From DASTHS01 sp035718085 (GTDB lineage Bacteria; Actinomycetota; Acidimicrobiia; Acidimicrobiales; Palsa-688): a stretch of 10,150 bases of DNA. Made by a program: the position numbers and the translations under genes. The stretch is taken from positions 1 through 10,150 of the forward strand of contig DASTHS010000234.1 of the NCBI GenBank assembly GCA_035718085.1, given 5' to 3'. Position 1 is the first letter of the stretch. Each line of letters starts with the position of its first letter. Below, in pieces: positions 4,972 through 10,150 of this stretch. Below the pieces are notes generated by a model. It made no database searches. It saw only the letters and a program-made list of their open reading frames with translations, and was not told the DNA's origin.

Positions 4972-6342
4972 TCACCGTGTCGTGGCGAGGATCTCCTCGA
5001 CGATCTCGTCGGTGGTCGACGGGTGCAGGAACGCCAGGCGGGCGGCTGGCCGGCCCTCCCACGTCGTGGGGGTGACGAAGCCGATCTGGTCGCGCAGCAG
5101 CCGAGCGCTCCAGTCGTAGTAGTCGGCCACCTCCCAGCCGTGGCGGCGGAACAGCACGATCGACAGCTGGGGGTGCCGCACCAGCTCGAGCTGGCGGTGG
5201 CGCCGGATGAGCGCAGCAGCGGATCGGGCCTGGGTGATGGCGGCGTCGACCGCCTCGCGGTAGGCGTCGAGCCCGTTGACCGACAGGGAGAACCAGGTGG
5301 CCAGCCCCCGAGCCCGCCGGGTGAGGTGGTAGGCGTAGTCGGAGGGGTTCCACTCCGTCGGGGTGTCGCCCTGGTCGTCGCCGCGGTGCACGGCGTCGAG
5401 GTAGGCGGCGTCCTGGGTGTGCACGGCCTTGGCCTGGGCCGGGTGGCGGTAGACCAGGGCGGCACAGTCGAACGGTGAGAACAGCCACTTGTGGGGGTCG
5501 ACGATGAACGAGTCGGCGTGCTCGATGCCGGCGAGGAGGTGGCGGGCTCGCGACGACAGCAGGGCGGCGCCCCCGTAGGCGGCGTCGACGTGCAGCCACA
5601 GGCCCCGCTCGGCGGTGACGGCGGCCACCCCGGCGATGTCGTCGACGATGCCCGCGTTGGTCGTGCCGGCGGTGGCGACGGCACCGACCACGGTCTCGGG
5701 CTCGTCGTCGGCGGCGAGGGCGGCACGCAGCGCGGCGCCGGTCATGCGGTGGTCGACCGGCGCCACCTCCAGGGTGCCCACGTCGAGCAGGTGCAGCGCC
5801 TTGGCGATCGAGCTGTGGGCGCTCTCGCAGACGGCCATGCGCAGGCGCCGGCCGGTGCCGAGGCGGCGGCGGGCGGTGTCGCGGGCGACGGCGAGGGCGG
5901 AGAGGTTGCCGGCCGACCCGCCGGAGAGGAACACGCCGCCGGCGCTGGGGGGGAGGCCGGCGAGGTCGGCGAGCACCCGGATGACCTGGTTCTCGGCCGC
6001 GATCACCCCCGCCGCCTCCAGCCACGAGCTGCCCTGCAGCGACAGGGCCGAGACGACCATGTCGAACAGGCACGACGCGGTGGTGGGGGCGGTCGGGATG
6101 AAGGCGAGGAAGCGGGGGCTGTCGGTGCTGATCACCCCGGGGAGCATGTGCTCGTCGAAGAGGCGGAGCACCTTCTCGGGCGCCTGGGGGCCGTCACCGA
6201 TGCAGCCGCCGAGCACGGTGTCGAGCATCGCCTTGTCGCCGGAGTGGTCGAGGGCGATCGGGTCTTCGGCCAGCTTCTCGCGGCAGTAGTCGAGCACCAG
6301 CTCGGTCATCGCCGGGTCGGGCGCGAACATCGGGTGGGTCAC
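4972..6342 (-). CDS. Group II PLP-dependent amino-acid decarboxylase (aromatic-L-amino-acid/glutamate decarboxylase family)
   Basis: The 456-residue cytosolic enzyme would remove the alpha-carboxyl of an amino acid to give an amine and CO2, using pyridoxal phosphate. GTG 6342 was chosen because it overlaps the upstream stop as GTGA; ATG 6330 is an alternative. Diagnostic features are PRFLAFIPTAPTTASCLFDMVVSAL (76-100), VFLSGGSAGNLSALAVAR (137-154), ESAHSSIAKAL (173-183) with ring-stacking His176, AGTTNAGIVDDI (225-236) and HVDAAYGG with Asp253 binding the pyridine nitrogen. DPHKWLF carries the Schiff-base Lys285. The length (450-500) and order match DOPA/tyrosine/tryptophan decarboxylase-like proteins. 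Substrate cannot be assigned by eye: aromatic amino acids, glutamate, diaminobutyrate or another amino acid are possible, and some family members are aldehyde synthases. It ends the leftward cluster. Confidence 0.9.
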   Translation of the reverse strand: MTHPMFAPDPAMTELVLDYCREKLAEDPIALDHSGDKAMLDTVLGGCIGDGPQAPEKVLRLFDEHMLPGVISTDSPRFLAFIPTAPTTASCLFDMVVSALSLQGSSWLEAAGVIAAENQVIRVLADLAGLPPSAGGVFLSGGSAGNLSALAVARDTARRRLGTGRRLRMAVCESAHSSIAKALHLLDVGTLEVAPVDHRMTGAALRAALAADDEPETVVGAVATAGTTNAGIVDDIAGVAAVTAERGLWLHVDAAYGGAALLSSRARHLLAGIEHADSFIVDPHKWLFSPFDCAALVYRHPAQAKAVHTQDAAYLDAVHRGDDQGDTPTEWNPSDYAYHLTRRARGLATWFSLSVNGLDAYREAVDAAITQARSAAALIRRHRQLELVRHPQLSIVLFRRHGWEVADYYDWSARLLRDQIGFVTPTTWEGRPAARLAFLHPSTTDEIVEEILATTR

Positions 6343-6581
6343 GGCCGGTCCCCGCAGAGGGCGGCCACCGCCTGCACCGTGGCCAGGTTCCGCACGGTCA
6401 CCGGCACACCGAGCGCCCGCTCGACGCCGGTCAGCACCCTCGACCGGCCGAGACCGGCCGGCGTGAAGGCGAACAGCTCCCGCCGGCCGGCGGCCAGCAG
6501 GTCGGCCATCCCCAACCGGCGGTGGCCGCCGACGTTGACGCCGCGCAGGAGCACGGCCCACGTGCGGGAGGGGTCGGACAC
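6339..6581 (-). CDS. Shortened DUF1697-like protein
   Basis: The 80-residue product starts with GTG 6581 (MSDPSRTWAVLLRGVNVGGHRRLGMADL). ALLRGINVGGH..-MADL is the N-terminal hallmark of DUF1697, a family of unknown function usually about 180 residues long. The stretch LTGVERALGVPVTVRNLATVQAVAAL (51-76) resembles the later part of the same N-terminal half. The usual central segment (T/S-G-N-V-V-F region) is reduced to about 16 unrelated residues, and the C-terminal half is missing. It may be a compact variant or an internally deleted, decaying copy. Its TGA overlaps the decarboxylase GTG by four bases, so it should be co-translated with that gene. No Shine-Dalgarno is present; CATGAT lies 8 nt before the GTG and could be a weak -10. 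The 48-nt gap to the S4 gene holds nothing else recognisable. Confidence 0.7.
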   Translation of the reverse strand: MSDPSRTWAVLLRGVNVGGHRRLGMADLLAAGRRELFAFTPAGLGRSRVLTGVERALGVPVTVRNLATVQAVAALCGDRP

Positions 6582-6629
6582 GGTCGACCATCATGGCCCG
6601 TCCGCGACCGCCACAGGCACGCCTGGAGC

Positions 6630-7004
6630 TCAGCGCTGGCGGATGCGGTCGAGCCGCCGGCGGTCGGCCTTGGTCGGCCGGCCGCTGTGGGCGTCGCGCC
6701 GGAACACCGGGGCGGCGGCCTCGGGCGGCGGCGGAGGGCTCAGGTCGACGACGCAGGCGGCGGCAACAGGCGCACCGACGCGCTTGTCGATGACCCGGGC
6801 CACCTCGAGCACCCGGTCACGCCCGTCGAGGCGCACGGTGACCACGTCACCGACGCGCACCGTCGAGGAGGCCTTGGTGACCGACCGGTTCACCGCCACG
6901 TGCCCGGCCTTGACCGCCTCGGTGGCCAGGGTGCGGGTCTTGAACACCCGGATCGACCACAGCCACTTGTCGACGCGGGTGGACACCAGCTCGTCGGCGG
7001 CCAT
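6630..7004 (-). CDS. S4-domain RNA-binding protein, Hsp15 (HslR)-like
   Basis: This 124-residue protein has an N-terminal S4 RNA-binding fold, VDKWLWSIRVFKTRTLATEAVKAGHVAVNRSVTKASSTVRVGDVV (11-55). It matches Hsp15, which in E. coli binds 50S subunits carrying a stranded nascent peptidyl-tRNA and helps recycle them. The basic C-terminus HSGRPTKADRRRLDRIRQR (106-124) is also typical of that family. A Pro-rich linker (90-99) separates the two. ATG 7004 is preceded by a strong ribosome binding site (GGGAGGG within 7010-7016). It lies 31 nt downstream of the small membrane-protein gene, so co-transcription is likely, though the two have no obvious functional link. Confidence 0.9.
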   Translation of the reverse strand: MAADELVSTRVDKWLWSIRVFKTRTLATEAVKAGHVAVNRSVTKASSTVRVGDVVTVRLDGRDRVLEVARVIDKRVGAPVAAACVVDLSPPPPPEAAAPVFRRDAHSGRPTKADRRRLDRIRQR

Positions 7005-7035
7005 CGGTGCCCTCCCTGACGTGCCGGCGCCCGGC

Positions 7036-7440
7036 TCAGAGGTGCTCGTCGTGCTTGGGCGACGACAACCCGTCGGGGCCCATGGGGGTGCTGCCCCCGG
7101 CGACCTGCCCGCCGGCGATGGAGGCCGACGGCGCGCTGCGCTCGGCGCTGGCCAGCTCGGCGTGCTCCAGCTCGGCCTCGGGCTGGTAGCCGCGGCGCTG
7201 GTAGAGCTCTTCCCACGGCCGGTGGGAGACGCCGCCGAGCGAGTCGCGCGGGTGGAACTCGCGGTCGGGATCGGTGTAGGCGTCGGCCCGCCCGAACCGG
7301 CGGGCGTCGCGGGCGTTGGCCAGGGCGGCGACGGCGGCCACCAGCACCACGAAGGCCACGAACAGCCCGGCGCAGAGCAGGAAGAACGGCAGCACGTCGG
7401 AGGGGGCGTGGTAGGCGGTGGTCACCGCGAGCAGGGCCAT
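7036..7440 (-). CDS. Small single-pass membrane protein of unknown function
   Basis: The 134-residue protein has one strong transmembrane helix (about 16-41, VLPFFLLCAGLFVAFVVLVA..) after a short N-terminus. A charged region follows with ANARDARRFGRADAYTDPDREFHPRDSLGG (41-70) and VSHRPWEELYQRRGYQPEAELEHAEL (71-96). The tail (97-134) is disordered and Ser/Gly/Pro-rich. No enzymatic motif or known family was recognised. Codon use is like the neighbours and the hydrophobic-then-charged pattern is characteristic of a real protein. ATG 7440 is preceded by no Shine-Dalgarno but by the conserved promoter-like 15-mer described separately. The gene is 29 nt after the aldo/keto reductase stop. Confidence 0.75.
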   Translation of the reverse strand: MALLAVTTAYHAPSDVLPFFLLCAGLFVAFVVLVAAVAALANARDARRFGRADAYTDPDREFHPRDSLGGVSHRPWEELYQRRGYQPEAELEHAELASAERSAPSASIAGGQVAGGSTPMGPDGLSSPKHDEHL

Positions 7441-7443
7441 GGG

Positions 7444-7458
7444 TCTACAGGTACCCGA
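7444..7458 (-). promoter_or_regulatory. Promoter-like element before the small membrane protein gene
   Basis: Minus-strand TCGGGTACCTGTAGA matches the element at 246-260 in 13 of 15 positions. If TACCTG is read as an imperfect -10, it ends 7 nt before ATG 7440, the same spacing as the TANNNT-GTG leaderless starts in this window. This could give the membrane protein and S4 genes their own promoter inside the cluster. Confidence 0.35.
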
Positions 7459-7469
7459 TCGGCGCCCGG

Positions 7470-8384
7470 TCAGATCCGCTCGAGGGCGTCGCCGTCGAAG
7501 AGCGGCCGCACCCCGAGTCGCTCTGCGTCGGCGGCCAGGTCGTCGGCGTGCGGGGCGACCGTCGCGTCGGCGCCCGCCGCCGCGACGAGGGTCGGGTCCA
7601 GCAGCCGAGCGTCGGAGGAGGAGTTGAGGAACAGGCCGGGCCGGGACAGCACGACGCGCACGGCGCGGCCGATCTCCTCGGTGGCCTCGGGGGGCAGCGG
7701 CTCGTACCAGGCGAAGCGGGGCCCCGCTTGGTCGTCGGACCACCGGCGGCGGGCGAGCGCCTTGATGACCTGGACGGCGACCCCCCGCTCTGCGCAGCGC
7801 TCGACCACGGCGGTGAAGTCGTCCCGGTAGCCGGGGTCGGCGAGAAGGGCGGCGTTGGCCGGCAGCAGCACCGAGTCGAAGGGGAAGGCGTCGAGGCTGC
7901 GCAGGTGCATGCCGGCGATGCGCATGCCATGGCCGGTGACGCCGATGAACCGGCACAGCCCCTCGTCGCGGGCAGCGGCCAGGGCCGCGACGGCACCGTC
8001 GGCGGCGAAGGCCTGCCGCCACTCGTCGGGCTCGACGAGGTTGTGCAACTGGATGAGGTCGACGTGGTCGACGCCCATCCGCTCGAGCGAGCGCTCGAGC
8101 GACGCCCGGGCGTCGACCCCCCGCCGGTCGCCGGTCTTGGTGGCCACGAAGAAGCGCCCGGGGTGGCGGGCCAGCCACGGGGCGACGCGCAGCTCCGCGT
8201 CGCCGTAGCTGGCGGCCACGTCGAGGTGGTTCACGCCGGCGGCCAGCAGCACCTCGAGCAGCGCGTCGGCGCGTTCCTGGCGCATGGCGCCGAGCGCGGC
8301 CCCACCGAAGATCACCCTGCTGCTGCGGTGGCCGGTCGAGCCGAACGGGGCGGTGGGCACCTGGGGCGCAGCAGGGGCGGGCAC
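7470..8384 (-). CDS. Aldo/keto reductase family oxidoreductase
   Basis: The 304-residue cytosolic enzyme of the AKR superfamily would reduce an aldehyde or ketone with NADPH in a (beta/alpha)8 barrel. All four catalytic residues are present with the usual spacing: Asp55 and Tyr60 in HLDVAASYGDAE (53-64), Lys83 in FVATKTGDR (79-87) and His114 in LIQLHNL (110-116). FGGAALGAM (26-34), ASLERSLERMGVDHVDL (94-110) and FIGVTGHG (146-153) are further family segments. The substrate is unknown. The start is GTG 8384, with a putative -10 exactly 7 nt upstream and no ribosome binding site, suggesting a leaderless mRNA. It follows the tetR gene by 10 nt on the same strand, so the TetR protein may control it. 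Confidence 0.93.
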   Translation of the reverse strand: MPAPAAPQVPTAPFGSTGHRSSRVIFGGAALGAMRQERADALLEVLLAAGVNHLDVAASYGDAELRVAPWLARHPGRFFVATKTGDRRGVDARASLERSLERMGVDHVDLIQLHNLVEPDEWRQAFAADGAVAALAAARDEGLCRFIGVTGHGMRIAGMHLRSLDAFPFDSVLLPANAALLADPGYRDDFTAVVERCAERGVAVQVIKALARRRWSDDQAGPRFAWYEPLPPEATEEIGRAVRVVLSRPGLFLNSSSDARLLDPTLVAAAGADATVAPHADDLAADAERLGVRPLFDGDALERI

Positions 8385-8391
8385 GTCGCCG

Positions 8392-8397
8392 ACGCTA
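8392..8397 (-). promoter_or_regulatory. -10 element of a leaderless aldo/keto reductase promoter, overlapping the tetR stop codon
   Basis: Minus-strand TAGCGT matches TANNNT and lies 7 nt before GTG 8384. Its first three bases are the TAG stop codon of tetR (8397-8395). There is no Shine-Dalgarno. The -35 region is inside tetR and is weak. Confidence 0.5.
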
Positions 8398-9012
8398 CGA
8401 CCTCGGCGCCGACCACGTGGCGAACAGCGCCAGCAGCGAGTCGGTCGTCACCGCGGCGAAGCGGTCGTCGGCGCCGGGGTCGCCGACGTCGAGCCAGGTG
8501 AGCACCGCCTCCACCAGGAAGCTCGCCGCCATGGGGGCGGCCCACGCCAGCACCACCGGGTCGGCGACGTGGGTCTCGAGCGACCGCCCGGCGAAGGTGG
8601 CGGCCGCCCGCCTGACCTCCTCCGCGTAGCCGGCGAAGCGCGGCTCGCGGCGGCTGTGCTGCCACAGGAGCCGGAAGCCGTCGGGGTCGTCCCGGGCCAC
8701 GGTGAGGAAGGCGCCGACGGTCACCCCCCGTCGACGCCCGGCGCCGAGGCCCTCGGCGACCAACGCCCCGAGGCGCTCCGACACCGACTCGAGGATGGAG
8801 CGGTAGAGCTCCTCCTTCGACTCGAAGTGGCGGTAGACGATGAGCTTGGTCACCCCGGCCGCCACTGCGATGTCCTCCATCGAGGTGGCGTCGAACCCCC
8901 CCGCCGCGAACGCACGCGCCGCCCCCTCGATGATCGTGCGGCGCCGCTCCGCCCGAGGCAGCGGCCGGGTCGCGGCCCGGGGGGTCGCTGCGGGCACGTC
9001 GGCGGGGCGCAC
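8395..9012 (-). CDS. TetR/AcrR-family transcriptional regulator
   Basis: This 205-residue repressor-type regulator has an N-terminal DNA-binding domain, RRRTIIEGAARAFAAGGFDATSMEDIAVAAGVTKLIVYRHFESKEELYRSIL (23-74). The helix-turn-helix IAVAAGVTKLIVYRHF fits the TetR consensus very closely. The C-terminal half is the ligand-binding and dimer domain, too divergent to indicate the ligand. Start GTG 9012 was chosen because TAGCCT lies 7 nt upstream (leaderless) and the HTH then sits at the usual distance from the N-terminus; the frame is open further upstream but encodes unnatural Arg-rich sequence. A 20-bp near-palindrome just upstream of its -10 suggests autorepression. The aldo/keto reductase immediately downstream is the obvious candidate co-regulated gene. 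Confidence 0.93.
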   Translation of the reverse strand: MRPADVPAATPRAATRPLPRAERRRTIIEGAARAFAAGGFDATSMEDIAVAAGVTKLIVYRHFESKEELYRSILESVSERLGALVAEGLGAGRRRGVTVGAFLTVARDDPDGFRLLWQHSRREPRFAGYAEEVRRAAATFAGRSLETHVADPVVLAWAAPMAASFLVEAVLTWLDVGDPGADDRFAAVTTDSLLALFATWSAPRS

Positions 9013-9019
9013 GCCGGCA

Positions 9020-9025
9020 AGGCTA
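9020..9025 (-). promoter_or_regulatory. -10 element of a leaderless tetR promoter
   Basis: Minus-strand TAGCCT matches TANNNT and ends 7 nt before GTG 9012. No Shine-Dalgarno is present before that GTG. The spacing is identical to those of dcd and the aldo/keto reductase. Confidence 0.5.
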
Positions 9026-9029
9026 GCCC

Positions 9030-9049
9030 GGTAGCCGCGCGCGGTTACC
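9030..9049. promoter_or_regulatory. Candidate TetR operator (20-bp imperfect palindrome)
   Basis: GGTAGCCGCGCGCGGTTACC is a 20-bp inverted repeat in which 9 of 10 base-pair positions are symmetric (half-site GGTARCCGCG). It occupies the space immediately upstream of the tetR -10, covering the spacer and -35 positions, which is where TetR-family autorepressors usually bind. The length and symmetry suit a TetR dimer. No second copy was found before the aldo/keto reductase. Confidence 0.5.
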
Positions 9050-9323
9050 CTCCCCGGTAGACCTGGCCACGGCACGCCGGCCCGCTCGCCCTGGGTGGTC
9101 GCGACGCGCCGGGGGCGTACGAACCGGACACGGGCGCCGAGGCGCGCAGGGCGCTCCAGCGCCCGGCCGTGCGCGACGACGCTCCCGGCGTGCGACGCGC
9201 TGTCCCCGCCCCTACGAACACAGCCGCGCCGGACGATGGGAAGGGTGCCGGCCGCCCCGGTCGCCGTCGACGCCCGGCAGCACCGCCGGCAGCCCTGCCG
9301 GCCCGAGGAGGGGAGCACGCGCC
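9050..9323. other. Divergent intergenic region between tetR and the response-regulator gene
   Basis: No gene was found in these 274 bp. It contains the repeat TACGAAC (9118-9124 and 9213-9219), either of which could be part of a rightward promoter, although TACGAA does not end in T as in the -10 consensus. A 16-nt inverted repeat GGGCGCTCCAGCGCCC lies at 9149-9164. A perfect 18-nt inverted repeat, GCCGGCAGCCCTGCCGGC, lies at 9285-9302. It ends 2 nt before the AG-rich ribosome binding site of the response-regulator gene and could affect its translation. Confidence 0.5.
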
Positions 9324-9743
9324 ATGGCGGCGAGTCTGAGCTGTCTCTACGTCGACGACGACCCCGGCCTGCGGGAGCTCGTGCGGCTCAACCTGTCGCT
9401 CGAGGGGGTCACGGTGCACCTGGCCGACAGCGGCATCGGCGTCGAGGCCAAGGCCGCGCTGCTCGCCCCCGACCTCATCCTCCTCGACATCATGATGCCG
9501 GGACGTGACGGCTACGACGTGCTGAGCGGCCTCAAGGCGACGGAGGCCACCCGCGACATCCCGGTGATCATGCTCTCGGCCCGCTCGAGCGACGCCGACA
9601 TCTGGGAGGGGTGGCAGCGGGGCGCCGACTACTACGTGACCAAGCCGTTCGACACCACGAAGCTGGTGCGCTACCTGCGGCGGGTGCACCGGGAGACCGC
9701 CCACGTGCGCCAGGGCGCCCGCAGCCGCAGCGCCTTGCCGTGA
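9324..9743 (+). CDS. Single-domain response regulator (CheY-like receiver)
   Basis: The 139-residue protein is a stand-alone REC domain with no DNA-binding or enzymatic output domain. It would pass a phosphoryl signal by protein contacts or act in a phosphorelay. The acidic pocket is D11-D12-D13 (LYVDDDPG), the phosphorylated residue is Asp55 (LILLDIMMPGRDG, 51-63), the switch Ser is Ser85 (VIMLSARSSD) and the conserved Lys is Lys107 (YYVTKPFDT). The basic tail RRVHRETAHVRQGARSRSALP (119-139) is short and probably flexible. ATG 9324 has a strong AG-rich ribosome binding site (GAGGAGGGGAG, 9305-9315). No histidine kinase is visible in the window, but a PAS-domain signalling gene starts 86 bp downstream on the same strand and may be its partner. 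Confidence 0.95.
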   Translation: MAASLSCLYVDDDPGLRELVRLNLSLEGVTVHLADSGIGVEAKAALLAPDLILLDIMMPGRDGYDVLSGLKATEATRDIPVIMLSARSSDADIWEGWQRGADYYVTKPFDTTKLVRYLRRVHRETAHVRQGARSRSALP

Positions 9744-9829
9744 GCGGTCGGTCGGGGTTGACGCGCCGGCGCCGGCGCTGTTGACTCGGTGGGCGAACGG
9801 CGGTGTGCGCCGTGGCAGTGGAGTTGACG
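9744..9829. promoter_or_regulatory. Intergenic palindrome flanked by TTGAC repeats
   Basis: A perfect 16-bp palindrome GCGCCGGCGCCGGCGC (9763-9778) begins 20 bp after the response-regulator stop. It is flanked by TTGAC at 9758-9762 and 9781-9785, 23 bp apart, and a third TTGAC occurs at 9824-9828. TTGAC is the -35 core of housekeeping promoters, but no TANNNT lies at the correct distance. The palindrome may be a weak terminator for the response-regulator gene or an operator of the PAS gene. Confidence 0.35.
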
Positions 9830-10150
9830 ATGGCCCGTCTCTCGAGCGGCAAGAGACTCGACGGCGGCCCCGGCCAGCGCCCCCCTGAGCGTCTCCACGA
9901 CCTGAGCCCCGAGGGGGTGCTCGACGGCATCGGGGCGCCGAGCGCCGTGCTCGCGGCCGACGGCCGCATCGTCGCGGTGAACGCGGCGTGGGTCGACGCC
10001 ACCCTCGAGGGCGGCGGCTCCCTCATCGCCACCGGGGTCGGCGCCGACTACCTCGCCGTCTGCGACGCAGCCGCCGCCGAAGCCGACGCGACGTCCGACG
10101 ACGCACCGGCCGGCGGGGCCACGCCGACGGCCGGCGCAGTCGCCAGCGCC
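9830..10150 (+). CDS. PAS-domain signalling protein, partial at the right edge
   Basis: An open frame starts at ATG 9830, with GGAG six nucleotides upstream, and continues for 107 codons to the window end. GTG and TTG codons a few residues upstream are possible alternative starts. After a basic N-terminus (MARLSSGKRLDGG), residues about 37-76 form the start of a PAS sensor domain. APSAVLAADGRIVAVNAAWVDATLEGGG and the typical ATGVGADYLAVCDAA resemble the 'VNRAW....GVGANYLEVC' PAS subtype found in many bacterial histidine kinases and diguanylate cyclases. An Ala/Asp/Thr-rich stretch (77-107) follows. The output domain is beyond the window, so kinase, GGDEF/EAL or phosphatase cannot be decided. 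Being 86 bp behind the receiver gene, it is plausibly part of the same signalling unit. Confidence 0.75.
   Translation, partial: MARLSSGKRLDGGPGQRPPERLHDLSPEGVLDGIGAPSAVLAADGRIVAVNAAWVDATLEGGGSLIATGVGADYLAVCDAAAAEADATSDDAPAGGATPTAGAVASA

Noticed and set aside
3315..5726. Very long (803-codon) minus-strand open frame
   Set aside because: It runs through three well-supported genes in a different frame and the intergenic gap; the product is Pro/Arg/Ser-rich. Such long shadow frames are expected at this GC content.
5491..7830. Long + strand open frame antisense to the decarboxylase, S4 and reductase genes
   Set aside because: It is antisense to four strongly supported proteins and the translation is Gly/Arg/His-rich without any motif.
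1..10150. CRISPR array, insertion sequence, prophage, toxin-antitoxin or defence system
   Set aside because: No regularly spaced repeats, terminal inverted repeats with transposase, or characteristic proteins were seen; codon use is uniform across the genes, giving no sign of recent transfer.

Overview
The window is about three-quarters G+C, densely packed, with almost every codon ending in G or C and frequent GTG or TTG starts. This points to a high-GC actinobacterium. The dCTP deaminase resembles actinobacterial enzymes, and the overall style suggests Acidimicrobiia; that placement is inference from memory, not a search.

Layout. The left edge holds the 5' end of a leftward gene (alanine/proline/basic-rich N-terminus, 1-241). 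It is divergent from dcd (546-1112, dCTP deaminase, nucleotide supply for dTMP). dcd converges, with a 10 bp gap, on a leftward polar amino-acid ABC importer in the order binding lipoprotein (3751-2819), permease (2810-1902), ATPase (1905-1123). A slipin/band-7 membrane protein (4630-3827) lies upstream. Next is a 341 bp gap, then a second leftward series: tetR-family repressor (9012-8395), aldo/keto reductase (8384-7470), small single-pass membrane protein (7440-7036), Hsp15-like S4 RNA-binding protein (7004-6630), a shortened DUF1697-like protein (6581-6339) and a group II PLP-dependent amino-acid decarboxylase (6342-4972). At the right edge, rightward genes encode a stand-alone response-regulator receiver (9324-9743) and a PAS-domain signalling protein that runs off the window.

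The most notable feature is not protein coding. Between the decarboxylase and slipin genes, on the opposite (+) strand, a TAAGCT -10-like box is followed by three consecutive strong hairpins (4827-4855, 4860-4891, 4894-4925). The first two have C-rich loops sharing CCGCC, and the third is a 14-bp stem closed by a GCAA tetraloop. The G-U pairs fit transcription from the + strand only. This looks like an unannotated small RNA of about 100 nt, similar in layout (not demonstrated in sequence) to actinobacterial 6C-type sRNAs.

Regulatory reading. Three genes (dcd, the aldo/keto reductase, tetR) have TANNNT exactly 7 nt before a GTG start and no Shine-Dalgarno, the hallmark of leaderless actinobacterial mRNAs. 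For the reductase, the -10 hexamer contains the tetR stop codon. tetR also has a near-perfect 20-bp palindrome directly upstream of its -10, a good autoregulatory operator candidate. No CRISPR array, insertion sequence, tRNA, rRNA or phage module was seen.
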